DNA of 64,000 nt, from positions 2,211,001-2,275,000 of the forward strand of contig NZ_CP100470.1 in NCBI RefSeq assembly GCF_030323145.1. Direction: 5' to 3'. Each line of letters begins with the position of its first letter. Position 1 is the first letter of the stretch. The position numbers and the translations under genes were made by a program. Origin of the DNA: Mesorhizobium sp. C432A (GTDB taxonomy: Bacteria > Pseudomonadota > Alphaproteobacteria > Rhizobiales > Rhizobiaceae). Below, in pieces: positions 1 through 8,728 of this stretch. The notes under the pieces are model-generated. The model made no database searches. It was not told where the DNA came from and was given only the letters and a program-made list of their open reading frames with translations.

Positions 1-241
1 GAAATCCCCGGCGCGCACGGCCGGCGACAGCGGCACGTGGGATGTTCCAAAACACTCTTTAGGCAAAGGAAACTCCTGTTCAGAATGGCGGGCCGCGCCC
101 CGTTTTCGACGACCGCTCTACGCCTGTCCCGGTGATCCTCATAGGGGGCTTTTTGGAAAGCAGCATTTTTCCAAACGCGTGTTGCTTTATCGCAGGCTCG
201 CCAGCATCTTGCGCGTCGCATTTTCCCGACAGGAGATTTCA

Positions 242-727
242 ATGACCTTCGACAAGAACCCGTTTCCAGAGGGCGATGCCGATCGCCACGCGCTCTGGGA
301 AATGTTGGTGCGGCGCGACATCGACGCCTTTATCGGTCAGGACTGGTCGATGGTCGAGGATGATTTCCTCGCCGACAGCTTCTTCGGCATGCATGCGCAT
401 TTCCTCAGCGATGCCGACGCCTGGCGTCTGCAATTCCCGAGCCTTGCCGTCTATCGCGACGAATGGCTGCGCCAGGCCAAGGAGACGGCGGCGGCCAGAT
501 TCGCCGAGCCGCTGCGCGAGGCGCTGTTTCGCGTCACCAACATGCGCGACATCGATGTCGATGGCGACCGCGCCGTGCTGCACAAGAAGTTCAACGGCTC
601 GGTGGCCAAGGCCGATGGCAGCGTCGACAAGCTGAAATGGCAGACGCTGTATTTTTGCAGGAAGGTGGCGGGCCACTGGAAGATCGGCGGCTTCGTCGGC
701 TACATGCCACATCCCTTGGGGATCTGA
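242..727 (+). CDS. NTF2-like (SnoaL-type) protein of unknown substrate
   Basis: 161 residues. The start is set at ATG 242 because an AGGAG sits a few bases upstream; a longer frame from 179 lacks such a site. Size and pattern (helical N-terminus, then alternating strands ending in WQTLYFCRKVAGHWKIGGFVG) resemble the cystatin-fold NTF2/SnoaL group, which includes small polyketide cyclases, isomerases and non-enzymatic binders. No signal peptide or membrane segment is present and there is no operon partner. The fold call is inference from the pattern; the function is unknown. Confidence 0.7.
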   Translation: MTFDKNPFPEGDADRHALWEMLVRRDIDAFIGQDWSMVEDDFLADSFFGMHAHFLSDADAWRLQFPSLAVYRDEWLRQAKETAAARFAEPLREALFRVTNMRDIDVDGDRAVLHKKFNGSVAKADGSVDKLKWQTLYFCRKVAGHWKIGGFVGYMPHPLGI

Positions 728-858
728 GGTTTACCCGCTTATGCTATTGCCGGCTTCGCGCACGAAGACGTCCGCTTCCGGGCTGCAGCTGTAAAAGCTC
801 GCCAACCGAACCCACTCGAGCTCAAGCGAGTTGAACGGGACAGGTTCGTCCCACAGGG

Positions 859-1089
859 CTAGCGGGAGCGGTGGTCGAACACGACCGCCATGGTCTTACC
901 AATTGCCGCCATGACGACGAGTTCGACGAGATCGTCGTCGCTGTCGACACAGGTTGGATCCATGCGGCGGATGGCGTCGAGCGCCGCTCTAGTCGAGACG
1001 GTATCGCCGGCGCGGAATCTGGAAAGCGCAGAGGAAACAAGGTTCTGGGTTGTCACGTCGATGACAGGTACGCTCGGCACTACGTTCAT
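859..1089 (-). CDS. small hypothetical protein
   Basis: 76 residues. ATG at 1089 on the minus strand is preceded by an AGGAGG-type ribosome site (TCCTCC on the plus strand near 1095), so the upstream extension to 1218 is not needed. The protein is soluble and acidic, with a helical stretch ALSRFRAGDTVSTRAALDAI and an acidic DSDDDLVELV segment. I do not recognise the family. It lies alone between two plus-strand genes. Confidence 0.6.
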   Translation of the reverse strand: MNVVPSVPVIDVTTQNLVSSALSRFRAGDTVSTRAALDAIRRMDPTCVDSDDDLVELVVMAAIGKTMAVVFDHRSR

Positions 1090-1235
1090 GGCTTCCTCCT
1101 GCCAAGAACCCTCTCCCGAAGGAAATAATACGCCGAACGACGGCGTGTGCCAGCGGAATCGTGGTCCGACCAGATTGCCGGGAGGGCACGTTTGCGTGTT
1201 TGATAGGGTCGAGCCCACAGCGTCCAGGACCGGAT

Positions 1236-1877
1236 ATGAAACTGTACTTCAGCCGCAATCCCAATCCGCGCCTTGCGGTAGCAACGGCACGTCATCTGCA
1301 GGCCAAGGTCGAGTGTGAGTTCGCGGCACCCATGGCGCCCCGGCAGGCTGAGCGGTTTCGTCAGCTCAATCCCAATCTTACCCTGCCGATATTGGCATGG
1401 ACGGGCGGCAGCCTGTGGGAAGCCGACGCCATAGCCTGCCTTCTGTCGCGCGAAGCGGGTTCGGATTTCTGGCGCGGCGGCGGCGACCAACCCGACATGA
1501 TCCGCTGGCTGAGCTGGGGCAAGGAAAATTTCGTGCGGGCCTGCGACACCGTGCATTTCGAGCGCGGAACCAAGCAGCGCTACGGGATTGGGCCCGTCGA
1601 CCAGACCAAGGTCGAGGAGGGGCTGGCGGAGTTCCGCATCGCGGCAGCGATTCTCGAGGCGGAGCTCGCCAAGCGGCCATGGCTTGTGGGCAAGTCGCTC
1701 TCCTATGCCGATTTCCGCATGGCGACGTTTTTGCCGTTCAACGATCCAGCCGGCCTGCCGCTGGCGGACTATCCCTCTGTTCTGGGTTGGTATCGCCGGC
1801 TCGAAGCCATCGATGCCTGGCGCGATCCCTTCGACGGGCTGGACGCGCCGCTTCTGCCGCCGGTCAACTCCGCTTGA
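1236..1877 (+). CDS. glutathione S-transferase family protein
   Basis: 213 residues from ATG 1236. The N-terminal part is thioredoxin-like (MKLYFSRNPNPRLAVATARH) with the loop-strand LNPNLTLPIL that supplies the cis-Pro of the GSH site, followed by WEADAIACLLSR, which matches the usual [ES]-[ST]-A-I region of GSTs. The C-terminal all-helical domain contains LSYADFRMATF, the N-capping and hydrophobic-staple motif of GST domain 2. A cytosolic glutathione-conjugating or peroxidase role is likely; the substrate cannot be read. No operon partner. Confidence 0.85.
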   Translation: MKLYFSRNPNPRLAVATARHLQAKVECEFAAPMAPRQAERFRQLNPNLTLPILAWTGGSLWEADAIACLLSREAGSDFWRGGGDQPDMIRWLSWGKENFVRACDTVHFERGTKQRYGIGPVDQTKVEEGLAEFRIAAAILEAELAKRPWLVGKSLSYADFRMATFLPFNDPAGLPLADYPSVLGWYRRLEAIDAWRDPFDGLDAPLLPPVNSA

Positions 1878-2013
1878 TGTGCTTCCCTTTGGGCAGATGG
1901 GCTGATGTGTGGCGCTTTGGCAGCATAGGTGTGGAACAGCGGGCGAGTTGCCATGGCGCGCTCGACGGCTCGCGGCCGGGTTGATAAGCCCTGTCCGCAA
2001 GGAGAGTCGTGAC

Positions 2014-3516
2014 ATGACCGTAGCCATCGAGATGGGACAGACGACGGCGGGTGCGTCGGTGGCGCTCGACCTTGAGGAGCTGCTGGCGACCCGGCTTCTG
2101 GTGCAAGGCAATTCCGGCTCCGGCAAATCGCACCTTTTGCGCCGGCTCCTGGAGCAGAGCGCGCCCTGGGTGCAGCAGACCATCATCGACCCGGAAGGCG
2201 ATTTCGTCTCGCTGGGCGACCATTACGGCCATCTGGTCATCGATGCCGAGGAGCATACGGAGCGTGGCCTGCAAGCAGCCGGCGAGCGGGCGCGCATCCA
2301 CCGCGTCTCCACCGTGCTCAATCTCGAAGGGCTCGATGCCGAGAACCAGATGCGGCGCGCCGCTGCCTTTCTCGGCGGGTTGTTCGAGGTTGCCCGCGAG
2401 CATTGGTATCCGATGCTGGTGGTGGTCGACGAAGCGCAGCTGTTCGCGCCGGCCGTGGCCGGCGAAGTGTCCGACGAGGCGCGAAAGCTCTCGCTCGGCG
2501 CCATGACCAATTTGATGTGCCGCGGCCGCAAGCGCGGCCTTGCCGGCATCATCGCCACGCAGCGGCTGGCAAAGCTCGCCAAGAATGTCGCGGCGGAGGC
2601 GTCCAATTTCCTCATGGGCCGTACCTTCCTCGATATCGACATGGCGCGCGCCGCCGACCTTCTGGGCATGGAACGGCGTCAGGCCGAGGCGTTTCGAGAC
2701 CTGGAGCGCGGGCACTTCATGGCGTTGGGCCCAGCGCTGTCGCGCCGCCCGCTCGGCGTGCGCATCGGCCAGACCGAGACCAGCCCGCGCAACGGTACGC
2801 CGCGGCTGATGGCAATGCCGGAAACAGCGCTCGAGGACGCACGGGCCATCATCCTGGCAGCGCCGCCGCCCGAGACGATGCGCGCGCCGCGCCGGATGGC
2901 GTCGCCCGATTTGCTCGACCAGCTGATGGCGGCGAAGTCTGCGGCGATGGAGATCCGCCCGGAACCTGCGGAACCGGCGGTAAGCGCCGAGGATATCGCC
3001 GACCGGCGAGAGCGGGTGGACCGTGTCCTGCGCGCCATCCTGGCGCAGCCCGATGCGGGTTTCCGCGTCATCGGCGTGCTTTATCAGGAGTTCGTCGTCC
3101 GCTGCCGCATCGAAGGCCTCGCTTCGGTGGTGCCGGACCTCTCAGAATTCCGTCGCATGCTGACGCGTGCCCGCGCCGGGCTCGGCGCCGACATGGCAGG
3201 CGATGACGCCTGGCAGGACGTTTCCGTGCGCGCCTCGCTGCTGCCCGAGGACATGCAGGGCGTGTTCATGATGATCGCCCGCGCCGCCAAGGAGGGCTGG
3301 CCGTGCCCGAGCGACGCGGCGATCGCGCGCGCCTACGGCTCGCATTCGCTGCGCCGCGCCCGGCGGCTGCTCACCTATATCGAGGAGCAGGGCCTCATCG
3401 TCTGCCAGCTCGACGGCACCGGCCGCCGCACGGTGACGCTGGTCGAGCTCGCCTGGGCGACGGCGCCGGGCGACCCCAATGCCGCGGAGGCGGAACAGGG
3501 CAGCCTGGCGCTCTGA
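2014..3516 (+). CDS. HerA/DUF87-type ATPase
   Basis: 500 residues; ATG 2014 follows GGAGAG at 2001. Walker A is GNSGSGKS near residue 36 and Walker B is MLVVVDEAQLFA near residue 133. The order of motifs and the ATQRLAKLAKNVAAEASNFL sensor-like segment (about 190) are those of HerA/FtsK-superfamily DUF87 ATPases. A C-terminal 200-residue region looks like winged-helix DNA-binding modules (RAYGSHSLRRARRLLTYIE). No NurA nuclease or methyltransferase partner is adjacent, so a defence or repair role is not indicated by context. A DNA-related motor or regulator is inference. Confidence 0.75.
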   Translation: MTVAIEMGQTTAGASVALDLEELLATRLLVQGNSGSGKSHLLRRLLEQSAPWVQQTIIDPEGDFVSLGDHYGHLVIDAEEHTERGLQAAGERARIHRVSTVLNLEGLDAENQMRRAAAFLGGLFEVAREHWYPMLVVVDEAQLFAPAVAGEVSDEARKLSLGAMTNLMCRGRKRGLAGIIATQRLAKLAKNVAAEASNFLMGRTFLDIDMARAADLLGMERRQAEAFRDLERGHFMALGPALSRRPLGVRIGQTETSPRNGTPRLMAMPETALEDARAIILAAPPPETMRAPRRMASPDLLDQLMAAKSAAMEIRPEPAEPAVSAEDIADRRERVDRVLRAILAQPDAGFRVIGVLYQEFVVRCRIEGLASVVPDLSEFRRMLTRARAGLGADMAGDDAWQDVSVRASLLPEDMQGVFMMIARAAKEGWPCPSDAAIARAYGSHSLRRARRLLTYIEEQGLIVCQLDGTGRRTVTLVELAWATAPGDPNAAEAEQGSLAL

Positions 3517-3644
3517 AAGGCGAACAGGCAGCTACCTGACTTGCTTGCGCGGTTCTGAACAAGATGTGTTTCGCCGATCGGCGCGCGACGATTTATGATG
3601 GGTTTCCGAGAATCGCAGAACGGTTCGGGCGGGAGGGTTGTCCG

Positions 3645-4610
3645 GTGCGGTTGAAATCTCTGGCTGTCTTTGTCTTTGGCCTCCTCGCCATCGCCGGCAT
3701 CGCCTTGACGATGTCTGCCCGGTCTTTTGCCGCGTCCTCCGATATACCGGCTTGGCTGCAGGCCCATGTCGGCAATGACGACGGCGAGATTTCGCAAGTG
3801 GTGCTGGAGCGGGCGCGCGCGCTTTACCTGAAAAAGGTCGCGCAAGGCCCGGTCCACAATGGCTGCTATTTCGCCATGGATGCGACGCGCCCCGGCGATC
3901 TCGGCAATGGCGTGCTAGGGCGGCGCTACTACGTCATTTGCGAGGCCAAGCAGTCGTTCAGGGCGATCTCGTCGGGCCATGGCGGCGGCCGCAATCTGAA
4001 GGGCGTGGTCGATTTCTCCAACGGCAAACGCTGCGCGAAAAACTTCGGCAATGCCCTGGACTCGTCCTTGACGACCGGCGGCGCCTATATGACCGGCGAG
4101 GCAAAGACCTCATTCAAGGGTTTTTACCGCATCGGCGCAAAAAAGGACCAGGCGCTGCTGCGCACCTTCATCCAGTTCGACGGTGAGGGAGAGACGGCGA
4201 ACGCCAGGCAGCGGGTGATCGGTGGCCACGCGGCGCGGCTGTTGCGCGGCATGTGCCTGCGCAAAAACCCGAACAGCTCCTATGCCGACCATGACGGCTT
4301 CGTGCCATACGGCAAGCTGGTGGATTATGCTGGCGGCCGCAGCAATGGCTGCACCAGCTGGTCGCCGTCCGACGCCGACCAGATCATTTCGATGGTGAAG
4401 GGCAATCCGACGACGCTCTATATCTACCCGGAATCGCGCGACATCACCGCCGTTGGTAAATCGGGCGCCTATTGGAATGCGTCCTGCCTGAAGGAGATCG
4501 GCAAGCCGAAATTCTGGCCGCGAAAGAGCCTTGAGCCGATCATCGCGCAATACGCCAAGGACAACCCGCCACCGCCGCCGCAACCGTTGCCGATCTGCAC
4601 CGGGCCGTGA
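3645..4610 (+). CDS. secreted YkuD_2-type L,D-transpeptidase-like protein
   Basis: 321 residues using GTG 3645, which has GGGAGG eight bases upstream and opens directly into a signal peptide (VRLKSLAVFVFGLLAIAGIA, cleavage probably after ARSFA). The mature part has a glycine-rich SGHGGGRNLKG segment, an HAARLLRG segment and GRSNGCTSWS. The last resembles the S-x-GC catalytic cysteine motif of the murein L,D-transpeptidase family PF13645, though Thr follows the Cys where that family usually has Pro. A proline run (PPPPPQP) ends the protein. Periplasmic peptidoglycan cross-linking or modification is inferred. Confidence 0.65.
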   Translation: MRLKSLAVFVFGLLAIAGIALTMSARSFAASSDIPAWLQAHVGNDDGEISQVVLERARALYLKKVAQGPVHNGCYFAMDATRPGDLGNGVLGRRYYVICEAKQSFRAISSGHGGGRNLKGVVDFSNGKRCAKNFGNALDSSLTTGGAYMTGEAKTSFKGFYRIGAKKDQALLRTFIQFDGEGETANARQRVIGGHAARLLRGMCLRKNPNSSYADHDGFVPYGKLVDYAGGRSNGCTSWSPSDADQIISMVKGNPTTLYIYPESRDITAVGKSGAYWNASCLKEIGKPKFWPRKSLEPIIAQYAKDNPPPPPQPLPICTGP

Positions 4611-4680
4611 GGGATGAGTCCTCGGCTCGGCATTGTCGGCGGCGCGGACTGGCTGGGCGGCGCCGCCGATCCGATGGGCT

Positions 4681-5124
4681 CTACTGATTGATCTCGGGTT
4701 CGACGAGCTTTGCCAGATTGCGCAGCGACTCCTGCCAGCCGAGATAGCAGGCTTCAGCCGGAATAACGTCCGGAATGCCGGCCTGCGTGATGTCGAGTTC
4801 CGTGCCGACCGACACTTTCTTCAGGAGCACGGTCACTTCGATCTGGCCGGGCAAATTGGGGTCGTCGAACCTGTCGGTGTAGCGCAGGCGCTCGCCGGGA
4901 ACGAGTTCGAGATATTCGCCGCCGAAGGAATGGCTGCCGCCCGTCGTGAAGTTTCGGAACGACATCTTGAAGGCGCCACCGACTTTCGCGTCGAAGCTGT
5001 GTACCGTGCAAGTGAAGCCGTTCGGCGGAAGCCATTTCGCCAGCGCGTCGGCTTCTGTGAATGCGCGGTAGACCTTCTCCGGGCTGGTCGTCAGAACGCG
5101 GTGCAAACGTACGGTGCTTGGCAT
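4681..5124 (-). CDS. SRPBCC / AHSA1-like protein
   Basis: 147 residues. The opening HRVLTTSPEKVYRAFTEADALAKWLPP is the signature of the activator-of-Hsp90-ATPase homologue (AHSA1) branch of the START/SRPBCC superfamily, and the ending YLGWQESLRNLAKLVEPEI matches its C-terminal helix. Such proteins form a hydrophobic cup; in alphaproteobacteria many are of unknown ligand and often sit beside ArsR regulators, which is not the case here. Cytosolic; monocistronic. Confidence 0.85.
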   Translation of the reverse strand: MPSTVRLHRVLTTSPEKVYRAFTEADALAKWLPPNGFTCTVHSFDAKVGGAFKMSFRNFTTGGSHSFGGEYLELVPGERLRYTDRFDDPNLPGQIEVTVLLKKVSVGTELDITQAGIPDVIPAEACYLGWQESLRNLAKLVEPEINQ

Positions 5125-5539
5125 CTCTTCGGTATCCTTTGTGGTTTCGTTGTTCGATGCCCCAAGGACGGGTGAACCTCACCCGGTCCGACATAGCCTG
5201 TCAAATTTTCTTGAGCCCTTTGCCCGCGGCCATCCGCCCGCGACTTCGACCGCCGCCTCAGGCAGGCGGTCGTGTCGCGTCAAATTGCATGCATCATTGA
5301 CAGGTTGCCTAACTTTTCGGCGCGGATCTCACAATTTATTAAAATTGTAAGTCTCTCCTACAAAGTTGTATTAGGATCAGCTTAACGCCTTCGGCATTAT
5401 CTATTAAATGATGGGCGACGATCTCCTTGGTGTACTATAGAATGATTCCCTGGAACGACGGATCAATTTAAGAGTTGATCCGAAATGGTCGCTCGAAGGT
5501 TGTCGAACGACCAAGGCAGCACGCGCAAGGAGTGTCGGA
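5125..5539. promoter_or_regulatory. AT-rich intergenic region upstream of the glycanase-secretion operon
   Basis: 415 bases without a convincing gene. The stretch from about 5310 to 5480 is much more AT-rich than the surroundings (for example TTATTAAAATTGTAAG near 5336 and TATCTATTAAATGATG near 5398). This is the only plausible place for the promoter of the downstream GH16-prsD-prsE genes. AT-rich upstream DNA is typical of exopolysaccharide genes controlled by Ros/MucR-type regulators in rhizobia; that link is inference. Confidence 0.45.
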
Positions 5540-6964
5540 ATGACCACAGTCCTCAACGCCAAAGGCATTCCACTTCCGTATACCGGCGCTTCCACCCATT
5601 GGTTCTCGGCGACTGGAGGCGCGCCTTACCGCTACGGCACCTCGGGCAACGATTCCTTCTGGGGCGACACCAACGTCAAGGTCACCATGTATGGCGGCGC
5701 GGGCGACGACTATTACCATCTCTATTCGACGATCAACAAAGCGGTCGAGAACTACGGCGCGGGCGTCGACACGATCGATACCTGGATGAGCTACAAGCTG
5801 CCCGCGAATTTCGAGAACCTCGTCGTCACCGGCGACGGCCACTATGCCTTCGGCAATGGTCAGGACAACATCATAACGGGCGGCGCTGGCAGCCAGACGC
5901 TGGACGGCGGCAAGGGCAATGACGTCCTGATCGGCGGCGCCGGCGCCGACACCTTCATCATCACCAAGGGCAATGGCAGCGACCTGATCTCCGATTTCGG
6001 CGCGACCGACACGGTGCGCCTCAACGGCTATGCTTTCACCTCGTTCGAGGCCGTCCACGCCAATATGGTCCAGGTGGGATCGAACGTGCAGCTGAACCTC
6101 GGCTCGAGCGAGGTGCTGGTGTTTCACAACACCACGATCGACAAGTTTCAGCCCGGGCAGTTCGAGCTGCCGATCGACAAGACCGGCATGACGCTGTCCT
6201 TCAACGACGATTTCAACACGCTGAGGCTGTGGAACGGCCAGAGCGGCATCTGGGATTCCAATTTCTGGTGGGGGGCGCAGAACGGCAGCTCGCAGCCCCA
6301 GAACGGCGAGCTGCAATGGTATATCGACGCCAATTATGCGCCGACCAGCTCGGTCCATCCGTTCAGCGTCGCAAGCGGCGTGCTCACCATAACCGCGGCG
6401 CATGCGCCCGACGACATCAAGCCGCTGATCAACAATTACGAATACACTTCCGGCATACTGACGACGCACGACACCTTCTCGCAGACCTATGGCTATTTCG
6501 AAATGCGGGCCGATCTCCCGGAAAACGCCGGCGCGTGGCCGGCCTTCTGGCTTCTGCCCGAAGACGGTTCATGGCCCCCGGAACTCGACGTGATCGAAAT
6601 GTATGGGCAGAACCCGAATGCGCTTCTCATGACCGCGCACACAAATGAGACGGGAACCCACACCGCGGTCGGGTCGACGGTGAATGTCTCCAACACCGAC
6701 GGCTATCACACCTATGGCCTGTTGTGGACGCCGGACAAGCTGGTCTGGACCTATGATGGCGTCCAGGTCGCGGAAGCGGCGACGCCGTCCGATATGAACA
6801 AGCCCATGTATATGCTGGTCGACCTTGCGGTCGGCGGTCAAGCCGGCGCGCCGCCCGACCATCTGGCGACGCCCGCGCAAATGAAGATCGACTATATCCA
6901 CGCCTATACGCTGAACGATTTGCAGCAGAGCCATCTGAGCACGACAGCCGAGCACGCGGTCTAG
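5540..6964 (+). CDS. RTX-containing GH16 endo-glycanase (ExsH/PlyA-like)
   Basis: 474 residues. Residues about 114-140 hold RTX calcium-binding nonapeptides (GGAGSQTLDGGKGND, then IGGAGADTF). The C-terminal half is a glycoside hydrolase family 16 beta-jelly-roll with the catalytic E-x-D-x-x-E signature ELDVIE near residue 348. There is no N-terminal signal peptide, as expected for type I secretion. In Sinorhizobium ExsH and Rhizobium PlyA/PlyB, proteins of this class are exported by PrsD-PrsE and cut acidic exopolysaccharide; here the exporter genes follow at once. Extracellular depolymerisation of the cell's own polysaccharide is the likely job. Confidence 0.9.
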   Translation: MTTVLNAKGIPLPYTGASTHWFSATGGAPYRYGTSGNDSFWGDTNVKVTMYGGAGDDYYHLYSTINKAVENYGAGVDTIDTWMSYKLPANFENLVVTGDGHYAFGNGQDNIITGGAGSQTLDGGKGNDVLIGGAGADTFIITKGNGSDLISDFGATDTVRLNGYAFTSFEAVHANMVQVGSNVQLNLGSSEVLVFHNTTIDKFQPGQFELPIDKTGMTLSFNDDFNTLRLWNGQSGIWDSNFWWGAQNGSSQPQNGELQWYIDANYAPTSSVHPFSVASGVLTITAAHAPDDIKPLINNYEYTSGILTTHDTFSQTYGYFEMRADLPENAGAWPAFWLLPEDGSWPPELDVIEMYGQNPNALLMTAHTNETGTHTAVGSTVNVSNTDGYHTYGLLWTPDKLVWTYDGVQVAEAATPSDMNKPMYMLVDLAVGGQAGAPPDHLATPAQMKIDYIHAYTLNDLQQSHLSTTAEHAV

Positions 6965-8725
6965 ATGTCACGGGACCGCGCGCCACTCAGGGATGCGGCC
7001 ATCGGCCTGCGCCCGGTTTTCCTGCGCGGCATCGCCGATATCGGCATCTTTTCGTTGCTGATCAACATCCTTCTCCTGGTGATCCCGCTCTATCTGCTGC
7101 AGGTCTATGACCGGGTGTTGCCGTCCTCCAGCGTCGAGACGCTGCTTTATCTCTCGGCCATGGCGGTCCTCGCGCTCGCCTTCCTCGGCCTGCTGGACGC
7201 GGTCCGCGCCATCTACGCGCAGCGTGTTGCGGCCACCGTCGACCAGAAACTGGGCGCGCGGACATTCGCCGCCTCGCTTGGCGCCAGACATGCCGGCAGC
7301 GGGCTGTCGCCGCTGAACGACCTTGCCACGACTTGCGCCTTCATCAGGTCGCGCGGCGTGGCGGTGTTGTTCGACCTGCCGTTTGCGCCCGTCTTCCTGG
7401 CCTTGCTCTATTTCATCCATCCCGTCCTGTTCTGGCTGACGCTCGCCGGCGCCGTGCTGCTGTTTCTCCTGGTTGTGGCCAACCAGCTTGCCATCGGCAG
7501 GAACGATGCCATGTCGGCGGAACGCTCGGCGGTGGCCAGCCAGGCGGAGCAGGCCTTCGCCCGCAACACCGACACGCTGCGCGCCATGGGCATGGTGCAA
7601 AATGCCGCCGCGGTCTGGGGACAACACGTTGCTGAGGCGCTGACCCTGCATGACCGTTCCGGAAGCGCCAATGCGATCTTCAGCGCGACGTCGCGGGCGC
7701 TGCGCATGATGCTGCAACTGGCGATCCTCGGCGCCGGCGCGTGGCTGGTGCTACAAGGGCAGATGACCGCCGGCATGATCTTCGCTTCGTCGCTGGTGTC
7801 GTCGCGCGCGCTGCAGCCGCTCGACCAGCTGATCGGATCCTGGCGGCAGATCGTCGACGCCAAGCGATGCTGGAAGCGGCTGGACACCGCCCTTGCGGCG
7901 CAACCAGCGCAGGGGCGCAAGCTCGCACTGCCCGATCCATTGGGCGCGATTTCGGTGCAGGATCTGTTCTTCATCGCGCCGACTGCGGCTTTCGGCACGG
8001 AGCCCATCCTCAAGCGGTTGAATTTTGCCATCGGCGCCGGCGAAGCGGTGGCGATCGTCGGCCCGAGCGGGGCCGGCAAATCGACGCTGGCGAAATTGCT
8101 TGTGGGCGCGCTGCAGCCGACCGGCGGCGCGGTCAGGGTCGACGGCGCCGACCTGAGGAGCTGGGACGAAACCCAGCTTGGCAGGCATATCGGCTATCTC
8201 GCGCAGGAGGTGGAGCTTTTCCCGGGATCGATCGCGCAAAATGTCGCCCGCTTCGAACCCGACGCCGATGACGCCGCGATCGTCGAAGCGGCCAGGCGCG
8301 CCGAGGCGCATGAGCTGATTCTCACGCTGCGCGACGGCTATCAGACCATGATAGGCCCGTCGCATACCGTGCTGTCGGGCGGCGAGCGCCAGCGGATAGG
8401 GCTGGCGCGCGCCTTCTACGGCAAGCCACGCATGCTGGTGCTGGACGAGCCCAACGCCCATCTCGACGGCAGTGGGGAGGCGGCGCTCGAAGGGATGCTT
8501 TCGGCCGCGCGAAGTGTAAGCGTCACGACAGTCGTCATCACGCATCGCCCTTCGATCGCCGCGGCCTGCGACCGCGTCATGGTCCTGCGCAACGGCATGG
8601 TCGAAGCTTTCGGCCCTGCGAGCGAGGTGCTGAGGCAACCGGCGGCCGGCAAGGCCGGGAGCGCGGTGGTGACAGGCTCGTTCGTGCCGACCGTGCGCCC
8701 GCACAGCGTCCGCTTCGGGTCATAG
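6965..8725 (+). CDS. prsD: type I secretion ABC transporter PrsD
   Basis: 586 residues; ATG 6965 directly abuts the stop of the glycanase gene, so translation is probably coupled. The N-terminal half has an ABC transmembrane domain (hydrophobic segments about 22-46, 56-80, 140-190, 240-270). The nucleotide-binding domain has Walker A GPSGAGKST near 366, signature LSGGERQ near 470 and Walker B MLVLDEP near 489. It has no C39 peptidase domain, matching the PrtD/PrsD branch that exports RTX proteins. It should work with PrsE and an outer-membrane TolC encoded elsewhere. Confidence 0.92.
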   Translation: MSRDRAPLRDAAIGLRPVFLRGIADIGIFSLLINILLLVIPLYLLQVYDRVLPSSSVETLLYLSAMAVLALAFLGLLDAVRAIYAQRVAATVDQKLGARTFAASLGARHAGSGLSPLNDLATTCAFIRSRGVAVLFDLPFAPVFLALLYFIHPVLFWLTLAGAVLLFLLVVANQLAIGRNDAMSAERSAVASQAEQAFARNTDTLRAMGMVQNAAAVWGQHVAEALTLHDRSGSANAIFSATSRALRMMLQLAILGAGAWLVLQGQMTAGMIFASSLVSSRALQPLDQLIGSWRQIVDAKRCWKRLDTALAAQPAQGRKLALPDPLGAISVQDLFFIAPTAAFGTEPILKRLNFAIGAGEAVAIVGPSGAGKSTLAKLLVGALQPTGGAVRVDGADLRSWDETQLGRHIGYLAQEVELFPGSIAQNVARFEPDADDAAIVEAARRAEAHELILTLRDGYQTMIGPSHTVLSGGERQRIGLARAFYGKPRMLVLDEPNAHLDGSGEAALEGMLSAARSVSVTTVVITHRPSIAAACDRVMVLRNGMVEAFGPASEVLRQPAAGKAGSAVVTGSFVPTVRPHSVRFGS

Positions 8726-8728
8726 ACG

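Noticed and set aside
1086..2186. 366-residue minus-strand frame opposite the GST gene
   Set aside because: GST motifs and ribosome site are on the plus strand; the antisense frame is a shadow.
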